Assembly: GCA_030066455.1 (NCBI GenBank)
Contig: JASJBQ010000216.1
Span: 1 to 8,171, forward strand
Reading direction: 5' to 3'
Length of the DNA: 8,171 nucleotides
From: Desulfobacterales bacterium
GTDB lineage: Bacteria > Desulfobacterota > Desulfobacteria > Desulfobacterales > UBA5852
In this document: piece by piece, positions 1 through 5,291 of the stretch
Layout: each line of letters starts with the position of its first letter
How positions within the stretch are numbered: position 1 is the first letter of the stretch
Position numbers and translations under genes: made by a program
Notes under the pieces: generated by a model
What the model saw: only the letters and a program-made list of their open reading frames with translations
The model's database searches: none
What the model was told of the DNA's origin: nothing

Positions 1-300
1 TTCTTCCCGGTCGAGGGCGATCACGATTTCGCGGATCACGCGCCGTGGTCCGAACACGATGTCGGCCACCCCCCCCCCGCCCGGTGAAGCGAAAACGATG
101 CGCGGGTCGGTTTTGTCCTCGTACAGAATGCTTCCCACCTGAACGGTGTCGCCGGTCTTCACCCGCAGGCGGGGCTTGATAAAAGGAATGCGCTCGGGCA
201 GAGCGGCGACTGTGGCCGGGACCGAAAGGGTCACCAACTCGTCGCTGGGTGCCCCGGATAGATTCAGGTCGTAGCCTTTGCGGTTGCGGATCTTTTTCAT
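1..300 (-). CDS. nqrA: Na+-translocating NADH:quinone reductase subunit A (NqrA), N-terminal 100 residues, partial
   Basis: NqrA is the peripheral subunit of the Nqr complex, which oxidises NADH, reduces quinone and exports sodium across the inner membrane. The visible start, MKKIRNRKGYDLNLSGAP, has the family's short basic N-terminus and K-G-x-D-L-x-(I/L)-x-G motif. Residues 41-70 follow the family pattern of a basic (K/R)-V-K-x-G-D-x-V block, then G-x-x-L-(Y/F)-E-D-K, then the P-x-I-V-F block. Residues 71-93 (ASPGGGGVADI...FGPRRVI) form the usual glycine turn and basic strand. The gene leaves the window after codon 100; family members are about 450 residues, and nqrB-F would be expected to the left. 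The start is the ATG at 298-300. Its ribosome site is weak (TGAGAC), and an in-frame GTG farther upstream is possible but unlike the family start. A run of ten G interrupts the glycine turn in frame. RnfC is a relative but has a different N-terminus. Confidence 0.88.
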   Translation of the reverse strand, partial: MKKIRNRKGYDLNLSGAPSDELVTLSVPATVAALPERIPFIKPRLRVKTGDTVQVGSILYEDKTDPRIVFASPGGGGVADIVFGPRRVIREIVIALDREE

Positions 301-432
301 TCGTCTCAGATGCAGCTGGGGAAGGTTGAGCGCCACGGGAACAGTCCCGACCCTACTACCACCTTTGCCCCCCCATTTCAACCGAGCGCCAGGGACCGGA
401 TCGCCCCCGGCCCATCACCACAAATCGCCGGT

Positions 433-466
433 GGCCCGGAACGTCGGGCCGCTGAAAACGGCGGCC
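433..466. repeat. Two overlapping, mutually exclusive GC hairpins
   Basis: GGCCCG (433-438) pairs with CGGGCC (445-450) around a 6-base loop. GGCCGC (447-452) pairs with GCGGCC (461-466) around an 8-base loop. Both stems are perfect and share bases 447-450, so one molecule can form only one of them. They lie upstream of the plus-strand promoter candidate, so they would be transcribed only in a long nqrA leader on the minus strand. No T-run follows either stem on either strand, so a simple intrinsic terminator is unlikely. In this GC-rich DNA chance pairing is a real alternative. Confidence 0.4.
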
Positions 467-495
467 GGCAACCCCCCGCCGAGGCCAATTCCCGC

Positions 496-540
496 TTGAC
501 TTTTAAGCCTGTAAATTCCATTGTAAATATTCAAAATAAA
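496..540 (+). promoter_or_regulatory. AT-rich promoter island, possibly bidirectional, with TGTAAAT direct repeat
   Basis: On the plus strand TTGACT (496-501) is a near-consensus sigma-70 -35 box, and the DNA after it is AT-rich. The best -10 at normal spacing is poor (CATTGT, 519-524, 17-bp spacer). On the minus strand TTTACA (complement of 522-527) and TAAAAG (complement of 500-505) form a possible -35/-10 pair with a 16-bp spacer, which would drive nqrA. The heptamer TGTAAAT occurs at 510-516 and 522-528, 12 bp apart, close to one helical turn. This is seen directly; operator function is inferred. Confidence 0.45.
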
Positions 541-597
541 TCCACTAATCCAAAGCCGGGCGCAGGCCTGGGGCAAAGCCGTAAAAGAGGAGACACC

Positions 598-810
598 ATG
601 AGCGAGGTCGTCAAACGCCAGGTTTGCAAGTGTGAAAACTGCGGCAACGAGGCTGAAATGGTAATCACCTGTTCCCTTCCGGACGAAGAGCCGCAGGCGG
701 CCGCCAGCAAATCCCCCGCAACACCTGAAGCCCCACCCTCCCAGAAAGTCAAAGGCCAGGGGACGTGCACACACTGCGGCAACGAAGCGGACATGTGGGT
801 TGACCTTTAG
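598..810 (+). CDS. Small twin Cys-knuckle (zinc-ribbon-like) protein, 70 aa
   Basis: I do not recognise a named family. The protein has two near-identical cysteine motifs at its ends: CKCENCGNEAEM (residues 10-21) and CTHCGNEADM (residues 57-66). Both share C-x2-C-G-N-E-A-(E/D)-M followed by a hydrophobic stretch. The 30-residue link is rich in Ala, Pro, Ser and Glu and is probably disordered. Two C-x2-C pairs could form one four-cysteine zinc site with the link looped out, or bridge two subunits; C12 and C15 with C57 and C60 are the likely ligands, and C10 and C25 are extra. It has no signal peptide or membrane segment, so it should be cytoplasmic. The ATG is fixed by GAGGAG at 587-592, five bases upstream; the longer open frame reaching back to 310 runs through intergenic DNA. 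gltA begins 65 bases downstream on the same strand, so the two may be cotranscribed. Confidence 0.72.
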   Translation: MSEVVKRQVCKCENCGNEAEMVITCSLPDEEPQAAASKSPATPEAPPSQKVKGQGTCTHCGNEADMWVDL

Positions 811-875
811 CGGCGGCCCGCCGGCGCCCCGACCGTTTGCCAACCCCTCCACCCAACTTCAGCAGGGAGAAAACC

Positions 876-2054
876 ATGGAAGAATGCACCCCCACCCTCA
901 ACACCGGTCTCCGTGGCGTTACGGTGGCCAGCACGAAAATCAGCGACGTCAAAGGCGCCGAAGGCAAACTGATCTATCGCGGTTTTCTGGTCAAGGACCT
1001 GGCGGAAAATGCCACCTATGAAGAGGTGGCACACTTGCTGCTCTATGAGCACCTGCCGAGCGATGACGAATTGAAAACATTCAAATCCGCACTGGCCGAA
1101 GCCCGGGCCATCCCGGAACCCGTGCTGCAGATCATGCAGAACTGCCCGGCCGACTCGCATCCCATGGACATTCTCCAGGCGGCCACCGCCCTGCTGGCCA
1201 GCCACGACCCGGACCTGGTGGCCCGCGATCGCGAGTCCAGCCTGCGCAAGGCCACCCGCCTGATCGCCAAGTTTCCGACCATCATGGCCGCCTGGGACCG
1301 GATCCGCAACGGCAAGCCGCCCGTGGCCCCCCGAAGCGACATCAGCCATGCGGCCAACTTCCTCTACATGCTGACGGGTGAACTGCCGGATGACGAACTT
1401 GCCCATTTTTTCGACGTCGGCCTGGTGCTGCACGCCGAGCACTCGTTCAACGCCTCCACCTTTTCGGCCCGGCAGGTGGCCTCGACCCGGGCGCACATCT
1501 ATAGCGCTGTCACCGCGGCGCTGGGTTCGCTGTCCGGCGAACTGCATGGGGGCGCCAACGTACGGGTGATGGAGATGCTCCAGAAAATCGGCACGGTGGA
1601 AAACGTCGAGGCCTATGTCCAGCAGGAACTCGAGGCCGGCCGCCTCATCTTTGGCCTGGGCCATGCGGTCTACCAGACCGACGATCCACGGGCCCACATC
1701 CTGGCGCCCATGTCCCAAAAGATGGGCGCGCGTATCGGCGAGACGCAGTGGTACGAAATTTCCCGGGTGCTGGAAAAAACCGGCAAAGCCGTCTTCAAGG
1801 CGAAAAAGGGGATCGACATCTATGTAAACGTGGATTTCTACAGCGCTTCGCTCTACTACGCCATGGGGATACCCATCGACCTGTTCACACCGCTCTTCGC
1901 CCTGTCCCGCGTGGCCGGCTGGACCGCCCACGTCATCGAGGAGCAGTATGCCGACGCCGCCCCCAAACAGGCGCTCTACCGCCCGGGGTCCGATTATGTG
2001 GGCGACTACTGCGGCCCGGATGTATGCACCTTCGTGCCCATCGATGACCGCTGA
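876..2054 (+). CDS. gltA: Citrate synthase, 392 aa
   Basis: Citrate synthase condenses acetyl-CoA with oxaloacetate to give citrate and CoA, the entry to the TCA cycle, in the cytoplasm. The catalytic triad is visible: His224 in GELHGGAN, His263 in FGLGHAVY and Asp320 in VNVDFYSA. Other family marks are LHAEHSFNAST (185-195), DDPRAHIL (269-276), SRVAGW (344-349) and the C-terminal RPGSDYVG (369-376). At 392 residues it is close to the short bacterial form (about 370-390) and not the longer E. coli-type hexamer form. The bacterial GHRVY motif reads GHAVY here, as in the animal enzyme. The ATG at 876 is chosen because AGGGAG (864-869) lies six bases upstream; an in-frame ATG at 837 would add 13 unconserved residues and has no good ribosome site. 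A 2-methylcitrate synthase role cannot be excluded from sequence alone, but no prp genes are nearby. Confidence 0.93.
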   Translation: MEECTPTLNTGLRGVTVASTKISDVKGAEGKLIYRGFLVKDLAENATYEEVAHLLLYEHLPSDDELKTFKSALAEARAIPEPVLQIMQNCPADSHPMDILQAATALLASHDPDLVARDRESSLRKATRLIAKFPTIMAAWDRIRNGKPPVAPRSDISHAANFLYMLTGELPDDELAHFFDVGLVLHAEHSFNASTFSARQVASTRAHIYSAVTAALGSLSGELHGGANVRVMEMLQKIGTVENVEAYVQQELEAGRLIFGLGHAVYQTDDPRAHILAPMSQKMGARIGETQWYEISRVLEKTGKAVFKAKKGIDIYVNVDFYSASLYYAMGIPIDLFTPLFALSRVAGWTAHVIEEQYADAAPKQALYRPGSDYVGDYCGPDVCTFVPIDDR

Positions 2055-2102
2055 GGAGGGCGCACGCGGCAAGGCCAGAACGAGGAGCGCAAGTTATCAC
2101 GC

Positions 2103-2132
2103 GATGCGGCCCAACCGACGAGGGGCCGCATC
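2103..2132. repeat. Perfect 10-bp inverted repeat between gltA and perR
   Basis: GATGCGGCCC (2103-2112) pairs perfectly with GGGCCGCATC (2123-2132) around a 10-base loop. It lies 48 bases after the gltA stop and 86 bases before the perR start. The following bases (CGATTCG) are not a T-run, so it is not a classical intrinsic terminator. It could slow 3' exonuclease decay of the gltA message, act as a Rho-assisted or weak terminator, or bind a protein as DNA. Confidence 0.6.
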
Positions 2133-2154
2133 CGATTCGCCGACCGAAACGACC

Positions 2155-2174
2155 GCCTCCGGAGCCTGGGAGGC
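2155..2174. repeat. Second hairpin in the perR leader
   Basis: GCCTCC (2155-2160) pairs with GGAGGC (2169-2174) around an 8-base loop, 23 bases after the larger hairpin and 29 bases before the perR ribosome site. It is perfect but short, and no T-run follows. Its second arm, GGAGG, resembles a ribosome site but has no suitable start codon after it. Confidence 0.35.
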
Positions 2175-2202
2175 CGGATCGGATCAGGCGGGCGAGAGAT
2201 TG

Positions 2203-2221
2203 AAGGAGAGACACGACATTG
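2203..2221 (+). promoter_or_regulatory. Ribosome binding site that selects the TTG start of perR
   Basis: AAGGAG (2203-2208) is followed after ten bases by TTG (2219-2221). The next in-frame start, ATG at 2243, would be 34 bases away and has no purine-rich site of its own, so the TTG is preferred. TTG starts usually lower translation. Confidence 0.6.
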
Positions 2222-2641
2222 TGTAAAGAACGCAACCTGCGGATGACCCGCCAGCGGCAGGGCATTCTGGAAGAACTGCGCAAAGCCAACAATCACCCCA
2301 GTGCCGACGAGCTTTTTGGCCGTGTCCGCAAGCAGATGCCGCGCATCAGTCTGGGAACGGTCTATCGGAACCTCGAGATTCTGTCCGAACTCGGCGAGAT
2401 CCAGACCATCCAGATGGCCGGCAGTCTCAAACGCTTCGATGGTGTGGCTGAGAATCACTATCACATCCGCTGTGTGAATTGCGACCGGCTGATCGATGCG
2501 CCTGTCGAGGTCAGCAAGTCCCTGGAAAATGCCGTACAGGTGCAGACCGACTTTCGTATCCTCGGTCACCAGGTTGAGTTCACAGGAATCTGCCCCGATT
2601 GCCGCCGACGGACACCAGGGGCTTTTCCTGACAACGCCTGA
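2219..2641 (+). CDS. perR: Fur-family transcriptional regulator, PerR type, 140 aa
   Basis: PerR is a cytoplasmic dimeric repressor that senses peroxide through iron-catalysed oxidation of its own histidines and controls oxidative-defence genes. Residues 7-62 form the winged helix (RMTRQRQ at 8-14; recognition region SLGTVYRNLEIL at 44-55). The regulatory metal site is complete: His26, Asp74, His80, His82 and Asp93. The structural zinc site is also complete: Cys85, Cys88, Cys125 and Cys128. All nine match Bacillus subtilis PerR ligands (as I recall their numbering) with one constant offset of 11. Asp93, rather than Glu, is the residue that separates PerR from Fur. It is close to the usual PerR length (about 145). 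Translation appears to begin at TTG. A 164-base spacer with two hairpins separates it from gltA; no clear PerR box lies directly upstream, so autoregulation is not evident. A Fur-like iron regulator remains possible. Confidence 0.85.
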   Translation: MCKERNLRMTRQRQGILEELRKANNHPSADELFGRVRKQMPRISLGTVYRNLEILSELGEIQTIQMAGSLKRFDGVAENHYHIRCVNCDRLIDAPVEVSKSLENAVQVQTDFRILGHQVEFTGICPDCRRRTPGAFPDNA

Positions 2642-2650
2642 AATCTGCAA

Positions 2651-2742
2651 GGCCAAAGGCCCGGCGCATCATCATGCGCCCACAGTCTTCCACCGCGGCT
2701 GGCGGCCTGGAACCGGGCCATGCGTCGGCCCCTGGCCGCGGT
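2651..2742. other. Hairpin-rich spacer after perR, possible structured RNA or terminator region
   Basis: Successive inverted repeats fill this stretch. GGCC-AAA-GGCC lies at 2651-2661. A perfect 7-bp stem GGCGCAT/ATGCGCC with a 4-base loop lies at 2663-2680. An outer 8-bp stem ACCGCGGC (2692-2699) / GCCGCGGT (2735-2742) encloses an inner GGGCC/GGCCC stem (2715-2731, 7-base loop). The first hairpin starts ten bases after the perR stop. There is no T-run, so this is not a canonical terminator. It could be a Rho-independent variant, a 3'-end stabiliser or a small RNA. I cannot assign it to any known RNA family. Confidence 0.4.
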
Positions 2743-2770
2743 CGGTTCGCCCACCCCGAGGCCCAACGAA

Positions 2771-2798
2771 TTTGCAACCTTCTTCGCTGATGTTTAAT
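2771..2798 (+). promoter_or_regulatory. Possible promoter for the SDR gene
   Basis: TTTGCA (2771-2776) and TTTAAT (2793-2798) are separated by 16 bases and sit in the only AT-rich part of the 269-base spacer, about 110 bases before the next start codon. The match to sigma-70 is modest. The bases between this site and the SDR ATG hold no gene that I can support. Confidence 0.3.
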
Positions 2799-2910
2799 TT
2801 TCCCAAGAAAGCAAAAGCCACAAACAATTGCACTTTCGGATTGCCGGCACCAAGCTGTGGCTCCAATCCACTAACCGGGCGCGAGCGCCAGGGCATCAAG
2901 GACAGCGATC

Positions 2911-3807
2911 ATGAACATACTTATTACCGGCGGCACGGGATTTGTCGGCAGCCATATGGTGGACACGCTGCTCGAGGAAGGCCACCAGATAACGGCCCTG
3001 GGGCGCTCTCATCGCCATCCGCGCGAGGGCACGTCGGGGTTTACTTTCATCTCGGCCGACACCACCCAACCGGGCGACTGGCAGGCGGCCGCGGCGGAGA
3101 GTGACGCCTGCATCAATCTGGCCGGCGCCAGCATTTTTCAGCGCTGGACGCCGCGTGCCAAGGGCATCATCCGCGACAGCCGCGTCCTGACCACCCGCAA
3201 TCTGGTGGCCGCTCTCGACGGCGCGCGCCGGCCGTTTCTCTTCAGCGCCTCGGGCGTCGGCTATTACGGCGACCAGGGCGACAAGAAGCTTACCGAAGCA
3301 TCCGGCCCCGGCGACGATTTCCTGGCCCGCCTGGGTATAGAATGGGAGGCCGAGGCCGAAACCGCCCGGCAGAAAGGTGCCCGCGTGGCTATCGGTCGTC
3401 TGGGGGTCGTGCTTCATCAGGCCGGCGGCGCCATGGCCAAGATGCTACCGGCCTTCAGGCTGGGCCTGGGGGGCCCGCTGGGCAGCGGAAGCCAGTATTT
3501 CCCCTGGATCCACCTGGATGACCTCGTTGCAGCTATCCGCTTTTTGATGGCGAACCAAGAATACGACGGCGTTTTCAATTTCTGCGCGCCGGAGGCCGTG
3601 ACCAACCGCACGCTGGCCCAAACGCTGGGACGCGCCCTCAATCGGCCGGCATTCATGCCGGCTCCGGCCGTTTTCATGAAAGCTGCCCTGGGAGAGTTCA
3701 GTTCGGTCCTGCTGGGCAGCCAGAAGGCGCCGCCGGAACGCCTGCTGCAATCGGGCTTCGAATTCAAATACGCGACCCTGGAGCAGGCCCTCGACGCCAT
3801 ATTGTGA
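2911..3807 (+). CDS. TIGR01777-family epimerase-like protein (atypical SDR, YfcH/SDR39U1 type), 298 aa
   Basis: This is a predicted nucleotide-binding, NAD-dependent-epimerase-like protein of the short-chain dehydrogenase superfamily. Its physiological substrate is unknown in the family. The N-terminal Rossmann motif is GGTGFVG (residues 7-13; Gly7, Gly10, Gly13). Family signatures follow: INLAGASI (68-75), SASGVGYYG (112-120), GRLGVVL (162-168) and PWIHLDDL (198-205). The usual SDR YxxxK catalytic pair is not evident, as is normal for this atypical subgroup, so an oxidoreductase reaction should not be assumed. Residues from about 248 to the end match the typical C-terminal extension (DUF1731-like), including KAPPERLLQ-x-GF. 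Length agrees with the family (about 295-300). The ATG has AAGGA (2899-2903) seven bases upstream. The next gene starts 32 bases after its stop, suggesting cotranscription. Confidence 0.88.
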   Translation: MNILITGGTGFVGSHMVDTLLEEGHQITALGRSHRHPREGTSGFTFISADTTQPGDWQAAAAESDACINLAGASIFQRWTPRAKGIIRDSRVLTTRNLVAALDGARRPFLFSASGVGYYGDQGDKKLTEASGPGDDFLARLGIEWEAEAETARQKGARVAIGRLGVVLHQAGGAMAKMLPAFRLGLGGPLGSGSQYFPWIHLDDLVAAIRFLMANQEYDGVFNFCAPEAVTNRTLAQTLGRALNRPAFMPAPAVFMKAALGEFSSVLLGSQKAPPERLLQSGFEFKYATLEQALDAIL

Positions 3808-3839
3808 CCCTCAACAAACGCCAAACGTCAGGAAGATAG

Positions 3840-4367
3840 ATGCCCGCCAACGATTTGAGCCCGCCCAGCCGAGCGTTCCTTGAAAATCTCTACACGCGGA
3901 CCGGTGACGACGCCGACGCCCAGATCTCCATGTACGAATTGGGCATGGCCTTGGGGCTCGATCGCGAGGAAAGCCGGACCACCGCCGAAGACCTGATGGC
4001 CGCAGGCCTCCTTGAAATCCGTACGCTTTCGGGCGGGGTGGCCCTCAGCGATGCCGGGAGGGCGATTTTCGGCAGCGAAGACGGCGGGGAAAAGGCCGCG
4101 GAAGACAATCGCCTGGGCGAGGCTTCGCCCATGGACCCGCGCCAGCGCGAGCTCGTCGAACAGACGCTGACCTTGATCAAGGCCGACATGGGCAGCCAGA
4201 ACCTGGCCTACGAAGCATTGACCGAGATGATTGCCGACGTGCGCACGATCGAAGCCCAGTTGACCTCGCCGCAGGCCAAGACGGTCGTGGTCAGGGCCTG
4301 CCTGGAAGGCTTACGCGATCTGGCAGCTCCGCCGTGGAAGGAACGATTGGGCATCATCCTGGGTTAG
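3840..4367 (+). CDS. Hypothetical protein with winged-helix-like N-terminus and helical C-terminus, 175 aa
   Basis: I do not recognise a named family. Residues about 10-77 read as a winged helix-turn-helix: helix 11-19, helix ISMYELGMALGL (29-40), helix 42-55, then a wing-like EIRTLSGGVALSDAGRAIF stretch. The closest general resemblance is to DtxR/MarR-like DNA-binding folds. Residues 78-98 are a Glu/Asp/Gly-rich linker. Residues 99-175 look all-helical and may serve for dimerisation or partner binding. It has no cysteine pair, signal peptide or membrane segment. The ATG at 3840 has AGGAAG (3830-3835) four bases upstream and follows the SDR gene by 32 bases, so it is probably translated from the same message. 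It could be a transcription factor or a domain that binds protein or RNA; no ligand site is visible. Confidence 0.7.
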   Translation: MPANDLSPPSRAFLENLYTRTGDDADAQISMYELGMALGLDREESRTTAEDLMAAGLLEIRTLSGGVALSDAGRAIFGSEDGGEKAAEDNRLGEASPMDPRQRELVEQTLTLIKADMGSQNLAYEALTEMIADVRTIEAQLTSPQAKTVVVRACLEGLRDLAAPPWKERLGIILG

Positions 4368-4496
4368 GGCTTTGCGCTGGGAGAAGGCTTTTGACGCCGC
4401 CTGGCGCTCGCGTGTCTGTGCGATTCTCGGGATCGCCCGACATCGCAGGACGCCTGACGTTGTTGGGCTTGGGCCTGAAATTGGAAGCCGATCTGA

Positions 4497-5291
4497 ATGA
4501 ACGCCACATCCCTCAATCTGGTCTCATGGAACGTCAACGGGCTGCGGGCCCTGATGAAAAAGGATTTCGCCGGGGCGTTCGCACGACTGGACGCGGACGT
4601 TCTCGGTATCCAGGAAACCAAGCTCCAGGCCCATCAGTTGACGCCGGCCATGACCGACCGGACCGGCTACCGGAGTTATTGGTCCCACGCCCGCACCAAG
4701 AAGGGCTATAGCGGCGTGGGCGTCTATTCGCGGCTCGAACCCCGGGAGGTCCGCCACGGCTTAGGCATCCCCGCGTTCGACGACGAGGGGCGGATCCTGG
4801 AGCTGGACTTCGGCCGCTTCGTGTACTTCAACGTCTACTTCCCCAACGGCCAGATGAGCGCCGAGCGTCTCCAATACAAGCTCGATTTCTACGCGGCCTT
4901 CTTCAGCTACACCGATGAATACGTGAAGCAGGGCCGCCGGGTGGTTATCTGCGGCGACTACAACACCGCCCACAATGAAATCGATCTCAAAAACCCCAAG
5001 GCCAACCAGAACACCTCCGGATTTCTGCGCGTCGAACGCGACTGGCTTGACCGCATCTGCGCCAATGGCTACGTTGACACCTTCAGGTATTTTTTTCCTG
5101 ATACGGTCAAGTATTCCTGGTGGACCTATCGCTTCCGGGCCCGCGAACGCAACGCGGGGTGGCGCATCGATTACTTCTTCGTCGACCGCGCCATGATCGA
5201 CGAGGGTTTTGTGGAGACCGCCTACATCGAAAATGACATCATGGGTTCGGATCACTGTCCGGTCGGTCTGAAACTTACGCTTCCGGCATGA
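4497..5291 (+). CDS. xth: Exodeoxyribonuclease III / AP endonuclease, 264 aa
   Basis: This cytoplasmic DNA-repair enzyme cleaves DNA 5' of abasic sites and removes 3'-blocking groups in base-excision repair. The full exonuclease-endonuclease-phosphatase fold is present. The motifs are SWNVNGLRA (10-18), the metal ligand Glu40 in GIQETKL, Tyr114 in FNVYFPNG, Asp154 and Asn156 in GDYNTAHNEIDL, WWTYR (208-212), GWRIDYFFVD (221-230) and the catalytic Asp252-His253 in GSDHCPVGL. Its length equals that of typical members (about 255-270). The ATG at 4497 has GGAAG (4483-4487) nine bases upstream. It opens a probable three-gene run: its stop overlaps the next start by four bases (ATGA at 5288-5291). 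The 129-base spacer before it shows no clear promoter; TTGACG at 4391-4396 lacks a matching -10. Confidence 0.95.
   Translation: MNATSLNLVSWNVNGLRALMKKDFAGAFARLDADVLGIQETKLQAHQLTPAMTDRTGYRSYWSHARTKKGYSGVGVYSRLEPREVRHGLGIPAFDDEGRILELDFGRFVYFNVYFPNGQMSAERLQYKLDFYAAFFSYTDEYVKQGRRVVICGDYNTAHNEIDLKNPKANQNTSGFLRVERDWLDRICANGYVDTFRYFFPDTVKYSWWTYRFRARERNAGWRIDYFFVDRAMIDEGFVETAYIENDIMGSDHCPVGLKLTLPA

Larger units (their letters stand above)
301..597. other. Divergent intergenic region between nqrA and the small Cys-knuckle gene
   Basis: I see no credible gene in these 297 bases. The part nearest nqrA is very GC-rich and carries a 5-bp hairpin (CGGGA/TCCCG, 336-349) and two overlapping 6-bp hairpins (433-450 and 447-466). 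From about 496 to 540 the composition turns abruptly AT-rich, as expected of promoter DNA in such a genome. The region must hold the promoters for the rightward small gene/gltA pair and probably for leftward nqrA. Confidence 0.7.

Noticed and set aside
310..597. N-terminal extension of the small Cys-knuckle protein back to position 310
   Set aside because: The extension runs through the promoter-like AT island and low-complexity Pro/Arg codons, whereas a strong GAGGAG site lies just before the ATG at 598.
807..2072. Long open frame (421 codons) on the minus strand across gltA
   Set aside because: It is fully antisense to a clear citrate synthase, its translation shows no recognisable motif, and high-GC codon bias on the real strand readily opens such frames.
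2103..2132. Intrinsic terminator for gltA
   Set aside because: The stem is strong, but no T-run follows on either strand, so it is kept only as an inverted repeat.
2831..2900. Possible tRNA or small RNA before the SDR gene (stretch with CCAATCCACT and GGC-rich arms)
   Set aside because: I could not form a cloverleaf; the acceptor and T-arm pairings and the invariant GTTC-type loop are absent.
4334..4711. 125-codon plus-strand open frame overlapping the start of xth
   Set aside because: It overlaps two well-supported genes in another frame and its translation resembles nothing recognisable.
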